Shown in pieces: positions 47,604 through 58,739 of a stretch of DNA of 64,000 nucleotides (its first letter is position 1; each line of letters begins with the position of its first letter). Below the pieces are notes generated by a model that saw only the letters and a program-made list of their open reading frames with translations, was not told the DNA's origin and searched no databases. A program made the position numbers and the translations under genes. Where the stretch lies: positions 69,854,756-69,918,755 of the forward strand of contig CM060731.1 of assembly GCA_030704615.1 (NCBI GenBank), written 5' to 3'. This DNA comes from Takakia lepidozioides (Eukaryota > Streptophyta > Takakiopsida > Takakiales > Takakiaceae).

Positions 47604-48705
47604 CTACTCATGAGAGGACGTTTGCCATAGCCTTGTGGCCATTAGACCCCAACAGGGCCAGGGCTTTAGGCTCACCCTTGAGTTTTGAAAGTTGGTGAAC
47701 AGCGGTGCAGGGACTATGTTCTTGATGGTCCTGAAGAGGGTCGCTTTCTGATGAGAATACACCAGACCTTGTATCAGCAAATGGATATTAAATTCAGGCC
47801 ACCTGCACATCGGGCATTGACAATCTCCCTTTCCTCTCTGCATCTGTTTATTGTTCAGAGGTAGACTCCCCACCTGAGTTTAAATTGCTGTTTAGTACCG
47901 AGGTTAGGTAGGCCCTTGAGATCAACCTTAAGGTGCTCACTCCATCTACCAAACTGGAAACAAGTTCAGAGAAGTTTGATGCCTAACTTCGTTTTGTTCG
48001 GACATTCTTTGTGCTTCCGACATGGCCTTGGACACTTCAGCCTTCAAGTCAGCTTCGTCTCCCAGGGTCTGCTTCCTGCCTAATATCAGGTACTAGACAC
48101 CTTCTGCCAGGACTTAGCCTGTTTACAGGAGGGTCTTGCTTCCAAAAAATAGAGTTGATCCTCTTAGGGTATCTGGTATTAGGCATACGATTCAACTGCC
48201 ACCATCTGACCTCGACCTCATCATGTTAAGAGCTCAAGGGTGGTACGCCAAACTCGCCTTGAACAGCCACGTTAGCTGCTCTAGAGCACGCTGACATGCT
48301 CTCTTTGAGCACTGCAACCTTAATGGATTCTAGAGACTTGGCATGGATTGAATGGTCTACCCACACAGCAGATGGGTACTCCACGGCAGGCCTCATAAGA
48401 CGTCGTTTGCCGTAGCCTTGTGACCATTGACCCCTTGCCGCGGAACACAAAGGGACAGAAACTACCTTTGTCAGGGCTGATGCCGGTAGTATGACTTACC
48501 TCGAAACATGCAATTGATCCGAGTTTTCCAGATATCCTCTAGAAATCCCTTCACTCAAATATCAATCTGCTGTGTGAGATTTGCCCAATAACTAGACCCC
48601 AAAAGGGCCTGGACGTTTGGCTCAGCCACGAGGTTGGCAAAGTTGGTAAACAGTGGTACAGGAACAATTCCCTTGATGGAATTGAAGGGGGTGTCTCTCT
48701 GGTGA
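47604..48705 (-). mobile_element. Two LINE 3' fragments in tandem
   Basis: The first (47604-48385) matches, with internal deletions, the 14345-15330 part of the LINE on the same strand (zinc knuckle as QRGKGDCQCPMCRWPEFNIH). The second (48385-48705) starts again at the 3' end (CTCATAAGA.GT.GTTTGCCGTAGCC) and reaches the counterpart of 14665, where it stops at a GA microsatellite. Both are dead, and they lie in what may be an intron of the OSB-type gene. Confidence 0.8.
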
Positions 48706-48708
48706 CAC

Positions 48709-48713
<5 letters not shown>

Positions 48714-48782
<69 letters not shown>
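48714..48782. repeat. (GA)n microsatellite
   Basis: A GA run of about 68 bp placed exactly at the 5' truncation point of a LINE fragment. Confidence 0.95.
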
Positions 48783-48786
<4 letters not shown>

Positions 48787-48884
48787 ATTGCATGGAAGGC
48801 CTATGGGCTCTGTAGACATCTTGAATAAGAGTCGCAGAATTAGGAGCGTTTAAAGATTTATGTCTCAGTGGTGTTTGCATGTAG

Positions 48885-49521
48885 GCCGAGCCACGAACAA
48901 TGAGCAACTCTGGCAGGAGTTCTTCTCTGATCCTTCACAATGGTGGGACCACAGGCTTGAGAAGGTGAGGCTATCTTCATTTTGGACATAAAAGAGATTG
49001 TTGAGGCTTGTGCCCTTTTGGTGGACTGCATTTTATCTCTATGCGCTTAGATTAATGACAATATTTCTATCCGCTGTGAAGAAGCAGCAAAACCAATTTT
49101 ACTACTGCTATTAGTAGGTTATTTCTCCTTGTTGACAAAGCATGAAAGTAAGTTGTTCAAGGACATTCCTTATCAGATGAAAGACATGCTCGGAGCATTA
49201 TTGGTTGTGGCCTTGTCTATGAGGTTTTGTTGAATCTATGGCTACTCAGCTGTGGACAAGTGCTTGTCACAGAGAAGTGCAAGATCACCGGACTTCCGGC
49301 ATAAGCACACAAAGGAGGTTCTGTGGATTGCTAGTTGGTCGAACCCTCCATGGGTGAAAGCAAAGCTGGCTGCCTTGATACCATGTCCAGCACAATCTGG
49401 TGATGGTTCTGATGTGAATGTAAACCATGGAGCTCCAAGCCAAGACAACAACGGGTATTGTTTTGATGATGATTCAAGGGTTTCAACTCAAACAAATAGA
49501 ACTGGTACAGTTTTTCTCTGA
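48885..49521 (+). CDS. OSB-type PDF-motif exons (organellar ssDNA-binding family), partial model
   Basis: OSB proteins bind single-stranded DNA in mitochondria or plastids and limit recombination. They combine an OB-fold with C-terminal PDF motifs. Exon a (48885-48964, acceptor ATGTAG|, donor GAG AAG|GTGAGG) encodes EQLWQEFFSDPSQWWDHRLEK. Exon b (49273-49521, acceptor TGTCACAG|) encodes RSARSPDFRHKHTKEVLW, then SNPPWVKAKLAAL and a 45-residue acidic tail to a stop at 49519. Together they form one complete PDF motif (FFSDPSQWWD.R.K, PDF.HK.T.E.LW, PPWV). The splice is in frame and phase 0. The upstream coding part is uncertain; see the exon at 46790. The DYW-PPR gene starts 135 bp downstream on the same strand. 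Exon b also has an in-frame alternative donor that could join it to the PPR frame. Confidence 0.6.
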
Positions 49522-49656
49522 AGTAGCCCACTGCAGTAGTTTTTTAGCCCTCTCAATATGCAGCTAGACACCAGTTATTGTCTTTGCTGTATCTAGGAGC
49601 TTTGACATACACTATGTGAGTTTGGATCTGTAGGTAAATGTTTTGAGTCATGCAGG

Positions 49657-52203
49657 ATGGCAGGGTTGAATCAGGCACAGCTGTTTGGTGGATATCAGAA
49701 TGGCAGCAGGGGTAACACCTCCAGCCTCGCCTCTGCTTGTGAAATGGGACCAAGACTGGGAGTCAACAAGAACTCTTCTGCCGCTTGCAAGGATGTGAGG
49801 AAACTATGTAAGGGAGGGCGGTTGAAAGAGGCACTGCACATTTTGAACCAGAGAGGCATTCAGGCAGACATCAGTACTTATGCCTGTGTCTTGCAGGAGT
49901 GCATCAACAGGAAAGGCCTAGCAGAGGGAAAGCAGGTGCATGCCCACATTCTACACAGTGGATTCCAGCCGAACACCTTTTTACTCAATACCCTTGTGAA
50001 CATGTATGCCAAGTGTGGGAACCTGGCAGATGCACGCCAAGTCTTTGACAAAATGGGTGAACGAAATATGTATACTTGGAATATAATGATTTCAGGATAT
50101 GCTAAGCAGGGGTCTGGAATGGAGGCTTTCAAGCTTTATGACGACCTGGAACGCGAAGGGGTGACGCCCAACAGGGTTACATTCATTTGCATTCTCAATG
50201 CATGTGCCAGCATAGGAGCTCTAGAAAAGGGCAAAGAGGTCCATGCTGACATTATCAAAGCTGGACTCGCACCAGATGTCATTCTGGAGACTGCCCTAGC
50301 TGACATGTATGCCAAATGCGGGAGCATGCAAGATGCCCATGAAGTGTTCAATATGATGGCTCAGCAAGATGTGGTCTCATGGAACACCATCATTGGAGGA
50401 TATGCACAACAAGGTTGTATCAAAGAAGCTTTTCAGGTTTATGAGCAAATGGAAGGGGAGGGTGTGGCTCCTGACAGGGTCACATTTGTTTGCATTCTCA
50501 ATGCATGTGCCAGCCAAGGAGCCCTGGAAAAGGGCAAAGAGGTCCATGCTGACATTATCAAAGCTGGAGTTTCGCCAGATATCATTCTGGAGACTGCCCT
50601 TGCTGACATGTATGCAAAATGTGGGAGCATGAAGGATGCACGGGAAGTGTTCGACAATATGGCTCATCGAAATGTTATCTCGTGGAGTGCGATGATTGCA
50701 GGATATGCCCAGCATGGGTGTGGTAGGGAGGCTTTTGAGATCTATGAGCAAATGCAAAGGGAAGGGGTGATGCCCAACAGGGTAACATTCGTTGCCATTC
50801 TTAGTGCATGTGCCAGCCTAGGTGCCCTGGAAAGAGGCAAAGATATTCATGCTGATATCGTCAAAACTGGAATTGCATCAGATATCATTCTGGAGACTGC
50901 CCTTGCGGACATGTATGCTAAATGCCAGAGCATAACGGATGCGCGTCGAGTGTTTGACAATATGGCTGAACGGAATGTGGTCTCATGGAGTGCAATGATT
51001 GCAGGATATGCTCAGCATGGATTTGGCAAGGAGGCTGTCGAGATGTATGAGGCAATGCAGGGGGAAGGAGTGACTCCCAACACGGTCACGTTCATTGCAG
51101 TCCTTAATGCTTGTGCTTGCCTAGGAGCCCTGGAAATGGGCAAAGAGGTCCATGCTGAGATCAGGAAAGTTGAAAGTACATCACATAGTAAATTGGAGAA
51201 TACCCTTGTTAACATGTATGCGAAATGCGGAAGTGTAAAGGATGCGCGTGAGGTATTTGACAGAATGCCACAGCGAGATGTGGTCTCATGGAGTGTGATG
51301 ATTGCAGGGTGTGGTCAACATGGGTGTGGTAGGGAGGCCCTGCAGCTCTTCGAACAAATGGAACAGGAAGGTACGAAGCCAGATGATATCACCTTTGTAT
51401 CTCTTCTCTATGCGTGTAGCCATGGAGGCCTGGTGGATGAAGGCTGTCACTACTTTGATTCCATGAGTCGAGAACATGGCCTCACCCCTACAGTGAAGCA
51501 CTTTTGCTGCATGGTGGATCTTCTTGGCCGTGCAGGGCGATTGGATGAGGCAGAGGACTTTATTATCAAGATGGCAGAGGAACCGGATGTTTCGGCGTGG
51601 GGGGCCTTGCTCGGCGCCTGCAGAATTCATGGCAACGTACTGCTAGCAGAACGTGTAGCAAAATACCTTCTCAAGTGTGACCCACAGCTCGCCTCGACTT
51701 ATGCGCTGCTGTCAAACATTTATGCTGCAGCCGGCAGGTGGGACGATACAGCAAAGGTGAGAAAAATGATGGAGGACAGGTGTGTCATAAAGGAGCCAGG
51801 ATGCAGCTCCATTGAGGTCAACAATCGGGTGCACACATTCTTTGTAGCAGACAAATCCCATCCCCAAATTGAGGACATCCATGCTGAGCTGAGGAGGTTG
51901 TCTGTTCAGATGACGGAGGCTGGGTATGTGCCTGACACAAGCTTTGTATTGCATGATCTGGAGGAGGATCAAAAGGAATTTTCTCTTTGTCAACACAGTG
52001 AGAAGCTAGCCATTGCTTTTGGGCTTATCAGCACACCCCCTGGGACACCTATACGCATCATCAAGAACCTTCGGGTGTGTGGTGACTGCCATACTGCCAC
52101 CAAGTTCATCTCAAGGATTGTCGAGCGCATAGTTGTTGTACGGGATGGCAACCGCTTTCACCACTTCCAAGATGGGGTTTGTTCTTGTGGCGATTACTGG
52201 TGA
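49657..52203 (+). CDS. PLS-class DYW pentatricopeptide repeat protein
   Basis: An intact, intronless frame of 848 residues, typical of organelle C-to-U RNA editing factors. After a Ser/Asn-rich leader (1-70) come 17 PPR motifs in L-S-P order, ending with P2, L2 and S2 (DDITFVSLLYACSHGG, LLGRAGRLDEAEDF). E1 and E2 follow (SAWGALLGACRIHGN, STYALLSNIYAAAGRW). The DYW deaminase domain of about 136 residues starts at the PG box PGCSSIEVNNRVHTFF and keeps the HSE catalytic/zinc site (CQHSEKLAIAFGL), CGDC, HHFQDG and the final CSCGDYW. Four successive L-S-P units are almost copies of one another at DNA level with an exact 303-bp period (50176, 50479, 50782, 51085). The ATG at 49657 directly follows a TCATGCAG|G acceptor-like site, so a 5' intron is possible. 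Decayed relatives lie at 4.6, 30-32 and 32.4 kb. Confidence 0.93.
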   Translation: MAGLNQAQLFGGYQNGSRGNTSSLASACEMGPRLGVNKNSSAACKDVRKLCKGGRLKEALHILNQRGIQADISTYACVLQECINRKGLAEGKQVHAHILHSGFQPNTFLLNTLVNMYAKCGNLADARQVFDKMGERNMYTWNIMISGYAKQGSGMEAFKLYDDLEREGVTPNRVTFICILNACASIGALEKGKEVHADIIKAGLAPDVILETALADMYAKCGSMQDAHEVFNMMAQQDVVSWNTIIGGYAQQGCIKEAFQVYEQMEGEGVAPDRVTFVCILNACASQGALEKGKEVHADIIKAGVSPDIILETALADMYAKCGSMKDAREVFDNMAHRNVISWSAMIAGYAQHGCGREAFEIYEQMQREGVMPNRVTFVAILSACASLGALERGKDIHADIVKTGIASDIILETALADMYAKCQSITDARRVFDNMAERNVVSWSAMIAGYAQHGFGKEAVEMYEAMQGEGVTPNTVTFIAVLNACACLGALEMGKEVHAEIRKVESTSHSKLENTLVNMYAKCGSVKDAREVFDRMPQRDVVSWSVMIAGCGQHGCGREALQLFEQMEQEGTKPDDITFVSLLYACSHGGLVDEGCHYFDSMSREHGLTPTVKHFCCMVDLLGRAGRLDEAEDFIIKMAEEPDVSAWGALLGACRIHGNVLLAERVAKYLLKCDPQLASTYALLSNIYAAAGRWDDTAKVRKMMEDRCVIKEPGCSSIEVNNRVHTFFVADKSHPQIEDIHAELRRLSVQMTEAGYVPDTSFVLHDLEEDQKEFSLCQHSEKLAIAFGLISTPPGTPIRIIKNLRVCGDCHTATKFISRIVERIVVVRDGNRFHHFQDGVCSCGDYW

Positions 52204-53649
52204 AACAAGAAATACAAATTCTTGGAGTGAAGTAACAACATGTGACGAGTGGGAATTCAGGCCAAACATGTCCCAAAGGACAGAAATGGCAAATTGTGAG
52301 GAACAGCAGGCATGAAGGAACCCTGAAATGATGGGGTTTGTTAAATTTTGCACCAAAGGAAACAGTGAGAAAGATAGTATTTGGAGGCTGAAATCCAGTG
52401 ATGGTACACAGAGTAAATCGATTCTCCCCGGCTAAGCGTAAATTATTTGTAGGTCCACTTATTTATCCTACGAGTAAGGGTGAATGAAATTTGATGGTAT
52501 ATTTATCCTCCAGGTAAAAGTGTAAAGTCCAATATATGCATAAGGGTAAGGATAAACAAAGGGTAGCTCTGTATGCTGAGCTTGTCTATCTATGGAATCA
52601 GATGTGACGGTTTCAGATTATGAAAGTGGCACAAGAATATATAGAATGTGATTGTAGCCCAGTAGCCACGCATGCAGAAAACACTCGTAGATTTAGATCA
52701 AGTGAATTACTTAGAGCTGACCAATTTGCCTCCAAATCTCATCTGGATAAACAAATCTGCAGAAATGTCAAGGCTATTCCTGGGTGTGCTTCTTAGGCAA
52801 GTTTGAAGCAGACTCCGATATGTTTACTCATATATGACTGCGGAACTGGGGACTCAACCCTCACGGTAAGAGCTCAGCTGGTGATTGAGAATCAATTTTA
52901 AAACTCCCTAGCTCTTGTGGAAAGTGCGTGACATGGCTGTGAGGTGTCACTCCAAAGAAAAGTATCACACAGCTTCCAGTCTTCCTGAACCTTTCACGGA
53001 TCCAAAGTCCTTATGTTCTCCATATCGACTGAGTGACATGGGGACAAATGAAGGCTTCAATTGTTGATGAAACAAGGTCTAACCTCCAGCAGTTGAATCT
53101 TTTGGAAGAAATTGCTGTCAATGGGTTATGCATCAGATCACAATGGAGGATTGTGACATGTACGGTCTATAAGAGGAAGATGGAGAAATATGGAATGAAC
53201 AGAAAAAGAAGAAGAGAACCCAAGCATATACTATGTAAATGGGATCCATGTCACTTATGTTGGCTCAAGATGACCCAGAACCGTGTGGGTTGCAGGTGAT
53301 ATGTATTTGGTTGGTCATGTGTCGGCAGCGAGAATCTGGCCTGCACTATTTTAAACTTGGAATTTTTAGAATGAATCTTGGAGCCTTGTGGAGAAAGTGA
53401 TAAGAAAATGGTCAACTTGCCTACAGTGTGGAGAGACAGCGGTTACATACGTCTCAGGGAGAGAGCGAGGGATGCTGGAGAGGTGTGCGTGTTTGAAGTT
53501 TCGTAGCACACAGCAATAGACAATGGGTTTTATCTCAGAGAGGGAGACGTGGGGTGGGAAGATGGGGTAGCAGATAAACAATCGGAGCAGATCATCACCA
53601 TCAGTCGGGGCGAGGATTTGTGAACTACGCAACAAACAGCTGGAATTCT
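52204..53649. other. 3' flank of the PPR gene and promoter side of the glycosyltransferase
   Basis: No gene recognised. An 88-codon frame at 53033-53299 is rich in basic residues but has no family match. Confidence 0.35.
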
Positions 53650-56600
53650 ATGCCAGATTTCAATCCACAGAGAGGGGGCACTCAGCCCATGAGGAGGCCA
53701 GTGAGAGTTCAGGACGAGGCCCCTCACCCCGCAGCCTTATCTGGGACACTAGAACCTGCGCCAAAGCCCTGGCCTGGGTTGCCTTACTTAGCTTTGCTCG
53801 TGTGTGGTGGGTTTATAGCACTTCAGCTATGGCCATCAACGCACTGGAGGCACGAAAGCGACCCCTCCAAGACTTGGCTTCCACACCCGAAAGAGGGTGA
53901 AACGCGTGCCCAGGTCTTGGAGGCCTTCTACGGTTCACTGGCGGAAACCAACGGGCAAAAGATCACTGATTTGAATGGATTGGAAGGGACAGAGAGGAGT
54001 GGAGCCGAGCCCAGTGTTGTGGATGGGGGGCAGACTAAGGTGGGTGATGATACTGGAACAAGTCCACGGAGAGATTCATTTTCCCCTTGTACTGGACTGT
54101 GTTCGAGCAGTGGAGACAATGCCATTTATGCTCCTTCATCGCCAACTCCTTCTCGACAGCTAATTGTCAGCTAATTGTCCGGGTGTCAGTACATTTGCAG
54201 AAACTGAGTTAAACGATTTGCTCACTGCGTACAACCCAAGTCCATCCTAACTTGCTTTAGACTACGGTAATCCACTGAAGCCCAGTGCTCGTATGGAGAA
54301 CTCTATGCTCTTGTCAGGGGATCGAATGAGGCCAATGGGACTCTGCATGTAAGCTATTGTGATCGGCTGCAGAGGATTAGTTTCGGAATCTGGAAAACAA
54401 GGTCTAATGATTGGCACAATTATGAGGTGTAGGCTACCGTTAGATGGACTGTGAGCTTCAACAGGAAGCCCAGTGCTAAGAGCACGATTAAAGGTGCTCC
54501 TGGTTGCATACCTACTTAGGCCTAGGTTGGAGATTACATAGCGAGATCCATCCAGATGCTGACATACCCACACGAGTGGGTGGTAAATAGTCTTCTTGAT
54601 TTCAAGGGCACTATCAGGATACACACAAAGCTCCGGTGACACTGCTGTAAGTGGCTGTCAAGGAATTGCCCACCTCCTTAATGATTACATCTCTCTACTT
54701 TATCCCATAGGCCCTGTGGCGGACACCATTAATGTTTCCTTTTCTCTGTCTTGTGTGTGTGTGTGTGTGCGTGCGCGCGTGCACACTCCCAGCCTTCCTC
54801 TCTCCCAGCCTTCCTCACAATGCTTACATCACTGCAGGAGGAGGGGGGGTTAAGCAGGAGCTATGGAGAGCATACAACTGATTTTTTGAAAAAAGCAAGC
54901 CAGCGATCAGTGCACATTTTTGTATGCACAGATGAATCAGACTTCCGGCCTTTGGCAGTTCTTGTGAACTCCACCATCTCCAATGCCTTGTTGGTCACAC
55001 ATCTCTCCCCCATTGAGTGAATATATTTGTGTATTCTGAACGAATTTAGTAGTTATGTCCCTTGCAGAGATAGCACTCACCAGTGCCTAAATCTCAACCA
55101 GATGTTAAAGTCTTAAGATTATGAGTCTGCATCAGTCATTGTGGGTGGCTGATTCTTTACAGTTTGAAGTGGTCAGCTTAACATGCCTCCATATCACAAA
55201 TGTGATAATTGAGTTAGAAAGAAATACCACTTTGATATTCTACTTGGTTAGAATAAAGTGCCTATGCAAACCAATCCCTTGTGGACCATTAGATAGTGAA
55301 TTTTAACAGTTACTGCGGTAAGTGCAGGCATCCTCAGCGCATACACTTTCACTTGGTGCTACCACCCACCAAGCGCACCAAAGCAAAGCATTTAATGGCA
55401 TTCTTCCCCAATGCCAACATCTTGATTGCTAGGTACCATTTTCCTCAATTTGGGCAGGATATCTTGCCATGAAAGCTTTTCTGTGGGGATTGAAATCTTT
55501 GGTGATCAGACTTCTGAAGTGTAGTCCCAGCTGCTGATGTCTTCAAAATATCTCCTAATGCTATGTTCATGCCTTAAGAATAATGCAATCTAAGATCTGT
55601 TAAGAACTCTCTATGATTTGCATGTAGGGTTGGAATTCTGTCCATAAGTGGGAGTATGTGAGGAATGTTTTCCCATCAATTAAATTTGTATGTGGCATTG
55701 TGCCTGGATGTATGTGGTCAGTGAAGCAATTGACATGCACGAGCTCGAGCAACACATCTCATTTCGCAAGAGCAGCAAGGCAAGAAAGGAGCTGGCCAGC
55801 CCTTACAACTTCTTACCTTTCTATCTACCTCGTATATTTCCAGACATTGACCGTTTTATCTACCTCGACAGTGACATTGTGGTGAAGGTATGTGTTAGAG
55901 GATTCATGTGTTTATAACCTCCTGTAGTGCCTATAGTTAACTCCCAGTCAGTAGCACATTTGTGTATGGTAGTAGCTAGTGCTAATTTTTGCAGATGGGA
56001 CAAGAGAGACTTCTACACTGAGATGGACACCCAACCAGGTCTATAGAGTTAATTCCATGTAATGACAAAGCGTTTTTTTAAAGGCGACTTGCACTTCTCA
56101 TGCGTGAGTTCTGGAGCCAGAGCAGGCCTGCTTCCAAAGACAAATAACGAAAGCCAATAGCTGATTAATGCACATAGGCAGATTACATTTGTCACCCTTT
56201 GTGAATTTGCCATCGGTTCCCATCATGTCCCCAGCATCAGAAGGGATATGGGATGCCCAAGCCATCATCACTCTTTGGGCATCCTGGGCCTTGTTCTTTG
56301 TGCTGTCATACCCCTAATCTAAGCCAGGCTTGCTCTAAAGAGTGTGATAAACTGATTACACCTTTTTTGGGTGTTGTAGGGTAACATCGAGGAGCTGATG
56401 AAGGTTGACCTCGATGGTCGTGCTGTAGCTGCTGTTGAGGACTGCTCTCAGCACCTTGGAAACTACTTTGACTTTGACCAACTGAAAGCAATCCAAGCAA
56501 GAGAAGAGAAACCTGCTTGGGTGCCAGACTTCCCAATCAACCCTGAGGCATGTGTATACAATCGTGGTGTGCTTGTAATAGACACTGACCGTTGGATCCA

Positions 56601-57475
56601 GGAGAATCTGACAGAGGCAATTGAATTTTGGATGGATGAGTTCCACAGTGCCGAAGAAAATCTCTACAAGTATGTGACTTAGTTTCCACAACAGTTTACT
56701 TTTTCACAGTTTGCATTGCAGACACTATGCAATCCCCCAGAAAGTACTTTTTGGCAGGTTGGTTTTGCAATGCTGAAGGTAGTGGGCTGAAAAATGAAGG
56801 AAAAACAGGTTAAGAAAAATATTTTGCTTGGTGGGCTATTCGGGAAGGGTTGTTTGAAAGTCCAAGTCTTGGCCTCTACATCCATACTGAGATGCTCATC
56901 GTTTTGTAACACCATGTATCTTCCTATGAACAAGTGCTGTCAAATGGCCAGGCTTTGGCTTCAGGGTTTTTTCCTTGTTTCATACATTTTAGTGTTGCCT
57001 AATGTTGACAAAGAGACAGAAGCTAGAATTATGATCCTAGTGGTTTTTCGACTACCATTGTTGACTGCTTCTTGAATACAGAGATTTTGAACGCAATTGT
57101 ATTTGCAGGTATGGATTATCTCAGCCACCATTTCTACTGGCACTCTATAGCAAGTACAAGAAGCTGGACAGCCCATGGAACGTGCGTGGGCTTGGACGTA
57201 ATGAGTTCAGTGAACATGAACGAGATTACATGGCCAAAGTGTACGGCAAAAGACCTTTAAGGAAACCTTTCATCTCCCCTGATGCTGATGCTGCCAACAT
57301 CCTTCACTTCAATGGCAAGTTCAAGCCATGGAAGAGGGCGCGGAATGGTGGGTCCTCAGAGGACGTTGTGTCACTATGTGGAACGCAAGGGCAAGAGTGC
57401 TCTAAGCTTTGGTGGGATTATCTTGATCCTCTTGCCAATGATATTCTTAAACCCGATGATCAAGGTGTGAGCTAA
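53650..57475 (+). CDS. Glycosyltransferase family 8 (GATL/GAUT-like), 6 exons
   Basis: This is a Golgi type II membrane enzyme of the family that transfers sugars, such as galacturonate, from nucleotide sugars. Exon 1 (53650-54039) has a cytosolic tail, one membrane helix (YLALLVCGGFIALQLW) and a stem. Exon 2 (54838-54989) starts the catalytic fold (VHIFVCTDESDFRPLAVLV). Exon 3 (about 55328-55432) has HPQRIHFHLVLP. Exon 4 (about 55628-55887) carries RIFPDIDRFIYLDSDIVVK, whose DSD is the metal-binding DxD. Exon 5 (56380-56669) has VYNRGVLVIDTDRW. Exon 6 (57109-57475) has HFNGKFKPW and ends at TAA 57473. The start is the ATG at 53650. The exon 3-4 border does not join in phase, and exon 4 needs a 1-nt shift between VRNVFPSIKF and SEAIDMHELEQHISF. 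The model is therefore provisional and the gene may be damaged. Confidence 0.75.
54748..54785. repeat. (TG)n/(CG) microsatellite
   Basis: TGTG run passing into GCGCGC, within the large first intron of the glycosyltransferase gene. Confidence 0.9.
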
Positions 57476-58735
57476 AATGAACACTAGAAAGCAGGTTTCA
57501 CTTTAGAGGCACTATTAGTTATCGTCTGTAAGTTAATTTGTGCCGGTTTTACACATTCCCTCTTCAGCGAATCAGCATCATTAGTTGTCCGTCTTTCCTA
57601 AGCTCATAACGATGGTTGAGTAGCTTCCTTTGTATGGAGCTCAACAAATTGTGTAGATCACATAAAGGACTAGGGTAGCTTGTGCCGTTGGCCCATGTGT
57701 GAAGAATTGAAATCTAAGAGCCAAGTGCAATCTCCTATGTATCCAAGTGCCTCTCGAGGCAGTTTGACATCCCGTGTCCTTCCAACACTTGATTTTGTGA
57801 TTTAGCTGAATTTTTCAGCAACTAAAATTGTTTATAATTGCATAAGTGTTGGTGCACCCCTACTCATCGAGGGCGTTCCAATCAGCGTTTTTTTTATGCG
57901 CAAAATTTCGCCACTTTTCGAGGAAGAAACTGGCCTCACGAAATCTGTAAAGGAATTATGGGTTAAAATATGGCACTGTTTTGCATTACTGCCCTTCCTA
58001 ATTCCATCATGTCCTTGCAATGAGGACGTTGCATGTACAGCTATCGCACAAGGAAAGAGCCACATGCCATTCGGGGTCGTTAGATCCAGATGATCTTGCC
58101 TATCGATTTCTAGAAACCCTACCACCATGCGCAAGGAGCAAAGCCTTGGGTTCAAACTCTTCCCGCTTTCGCCAAGGGGTCAAGCTATGGAGGGAACTCT
58201 CGTTTAGGTTTCGCTTATCCGCCTATTATCCGTGTCATGCAACTCCATTTAAGTAGAGTTTCTGATCTTGGACAATATTACTCATATTTGTCAATGGATT
58301 GTATCCATGTGAGAGAGTTGTGCTAGGCTGGTTGCCTTTGTTTCCATGGCTTCTTTACCTTGTTCTGATCTGCACGAAACTTTTAAGGTGTTCCGGGTGT
58401 TTTTTTTCATTTATGTTTGTTCCTGTACACTAACGTGGTTTGCTTGTGTAGATCCCGCCCTGTGCTGGAGTGGGCAGAGTCTTTGTGGCTAAGGGTCAAT
58501 TCCTCCGGAGGGTATTTTCGCTCAACAACATGCTTTGCAATATGCAGTGTCGTTGTTACTTAGAAAAAACTACCTCCCTTGTCGCTCCCACAAACCGAAC
58601 ACTACGTGAGTTGAGTTCGCATAAAACACAACAAAACATTCTTTGACAGTAGCCACCGGTTTGAGATCACATGCCAGGGAGTCGACAATTGATCTTCCTT
58701 ATAGGCCAGCGAGGAGCCAACGTGGCTCAAATTCT
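57476..58735. other. 3' flank of the glycosyltransferase, no gene recognised
   Basis: Nothing assignable. The phrase GGTGCACCCCTACTCATCGAGGG near 57850 reappears in altered form in the repeat block at 59.0 kb. Confidence 0.35.
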
Positions 58736-58739
58736 TAAA

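Noticed and set aside
54262-54642. 126-codon minus-strand frame with protein-like composition
   Set aside because: Lies in the first intron of the glycosyltransferase gene, shows no domain I recognise and has no second exon. It could be an old transposon piece but cannot be supported.
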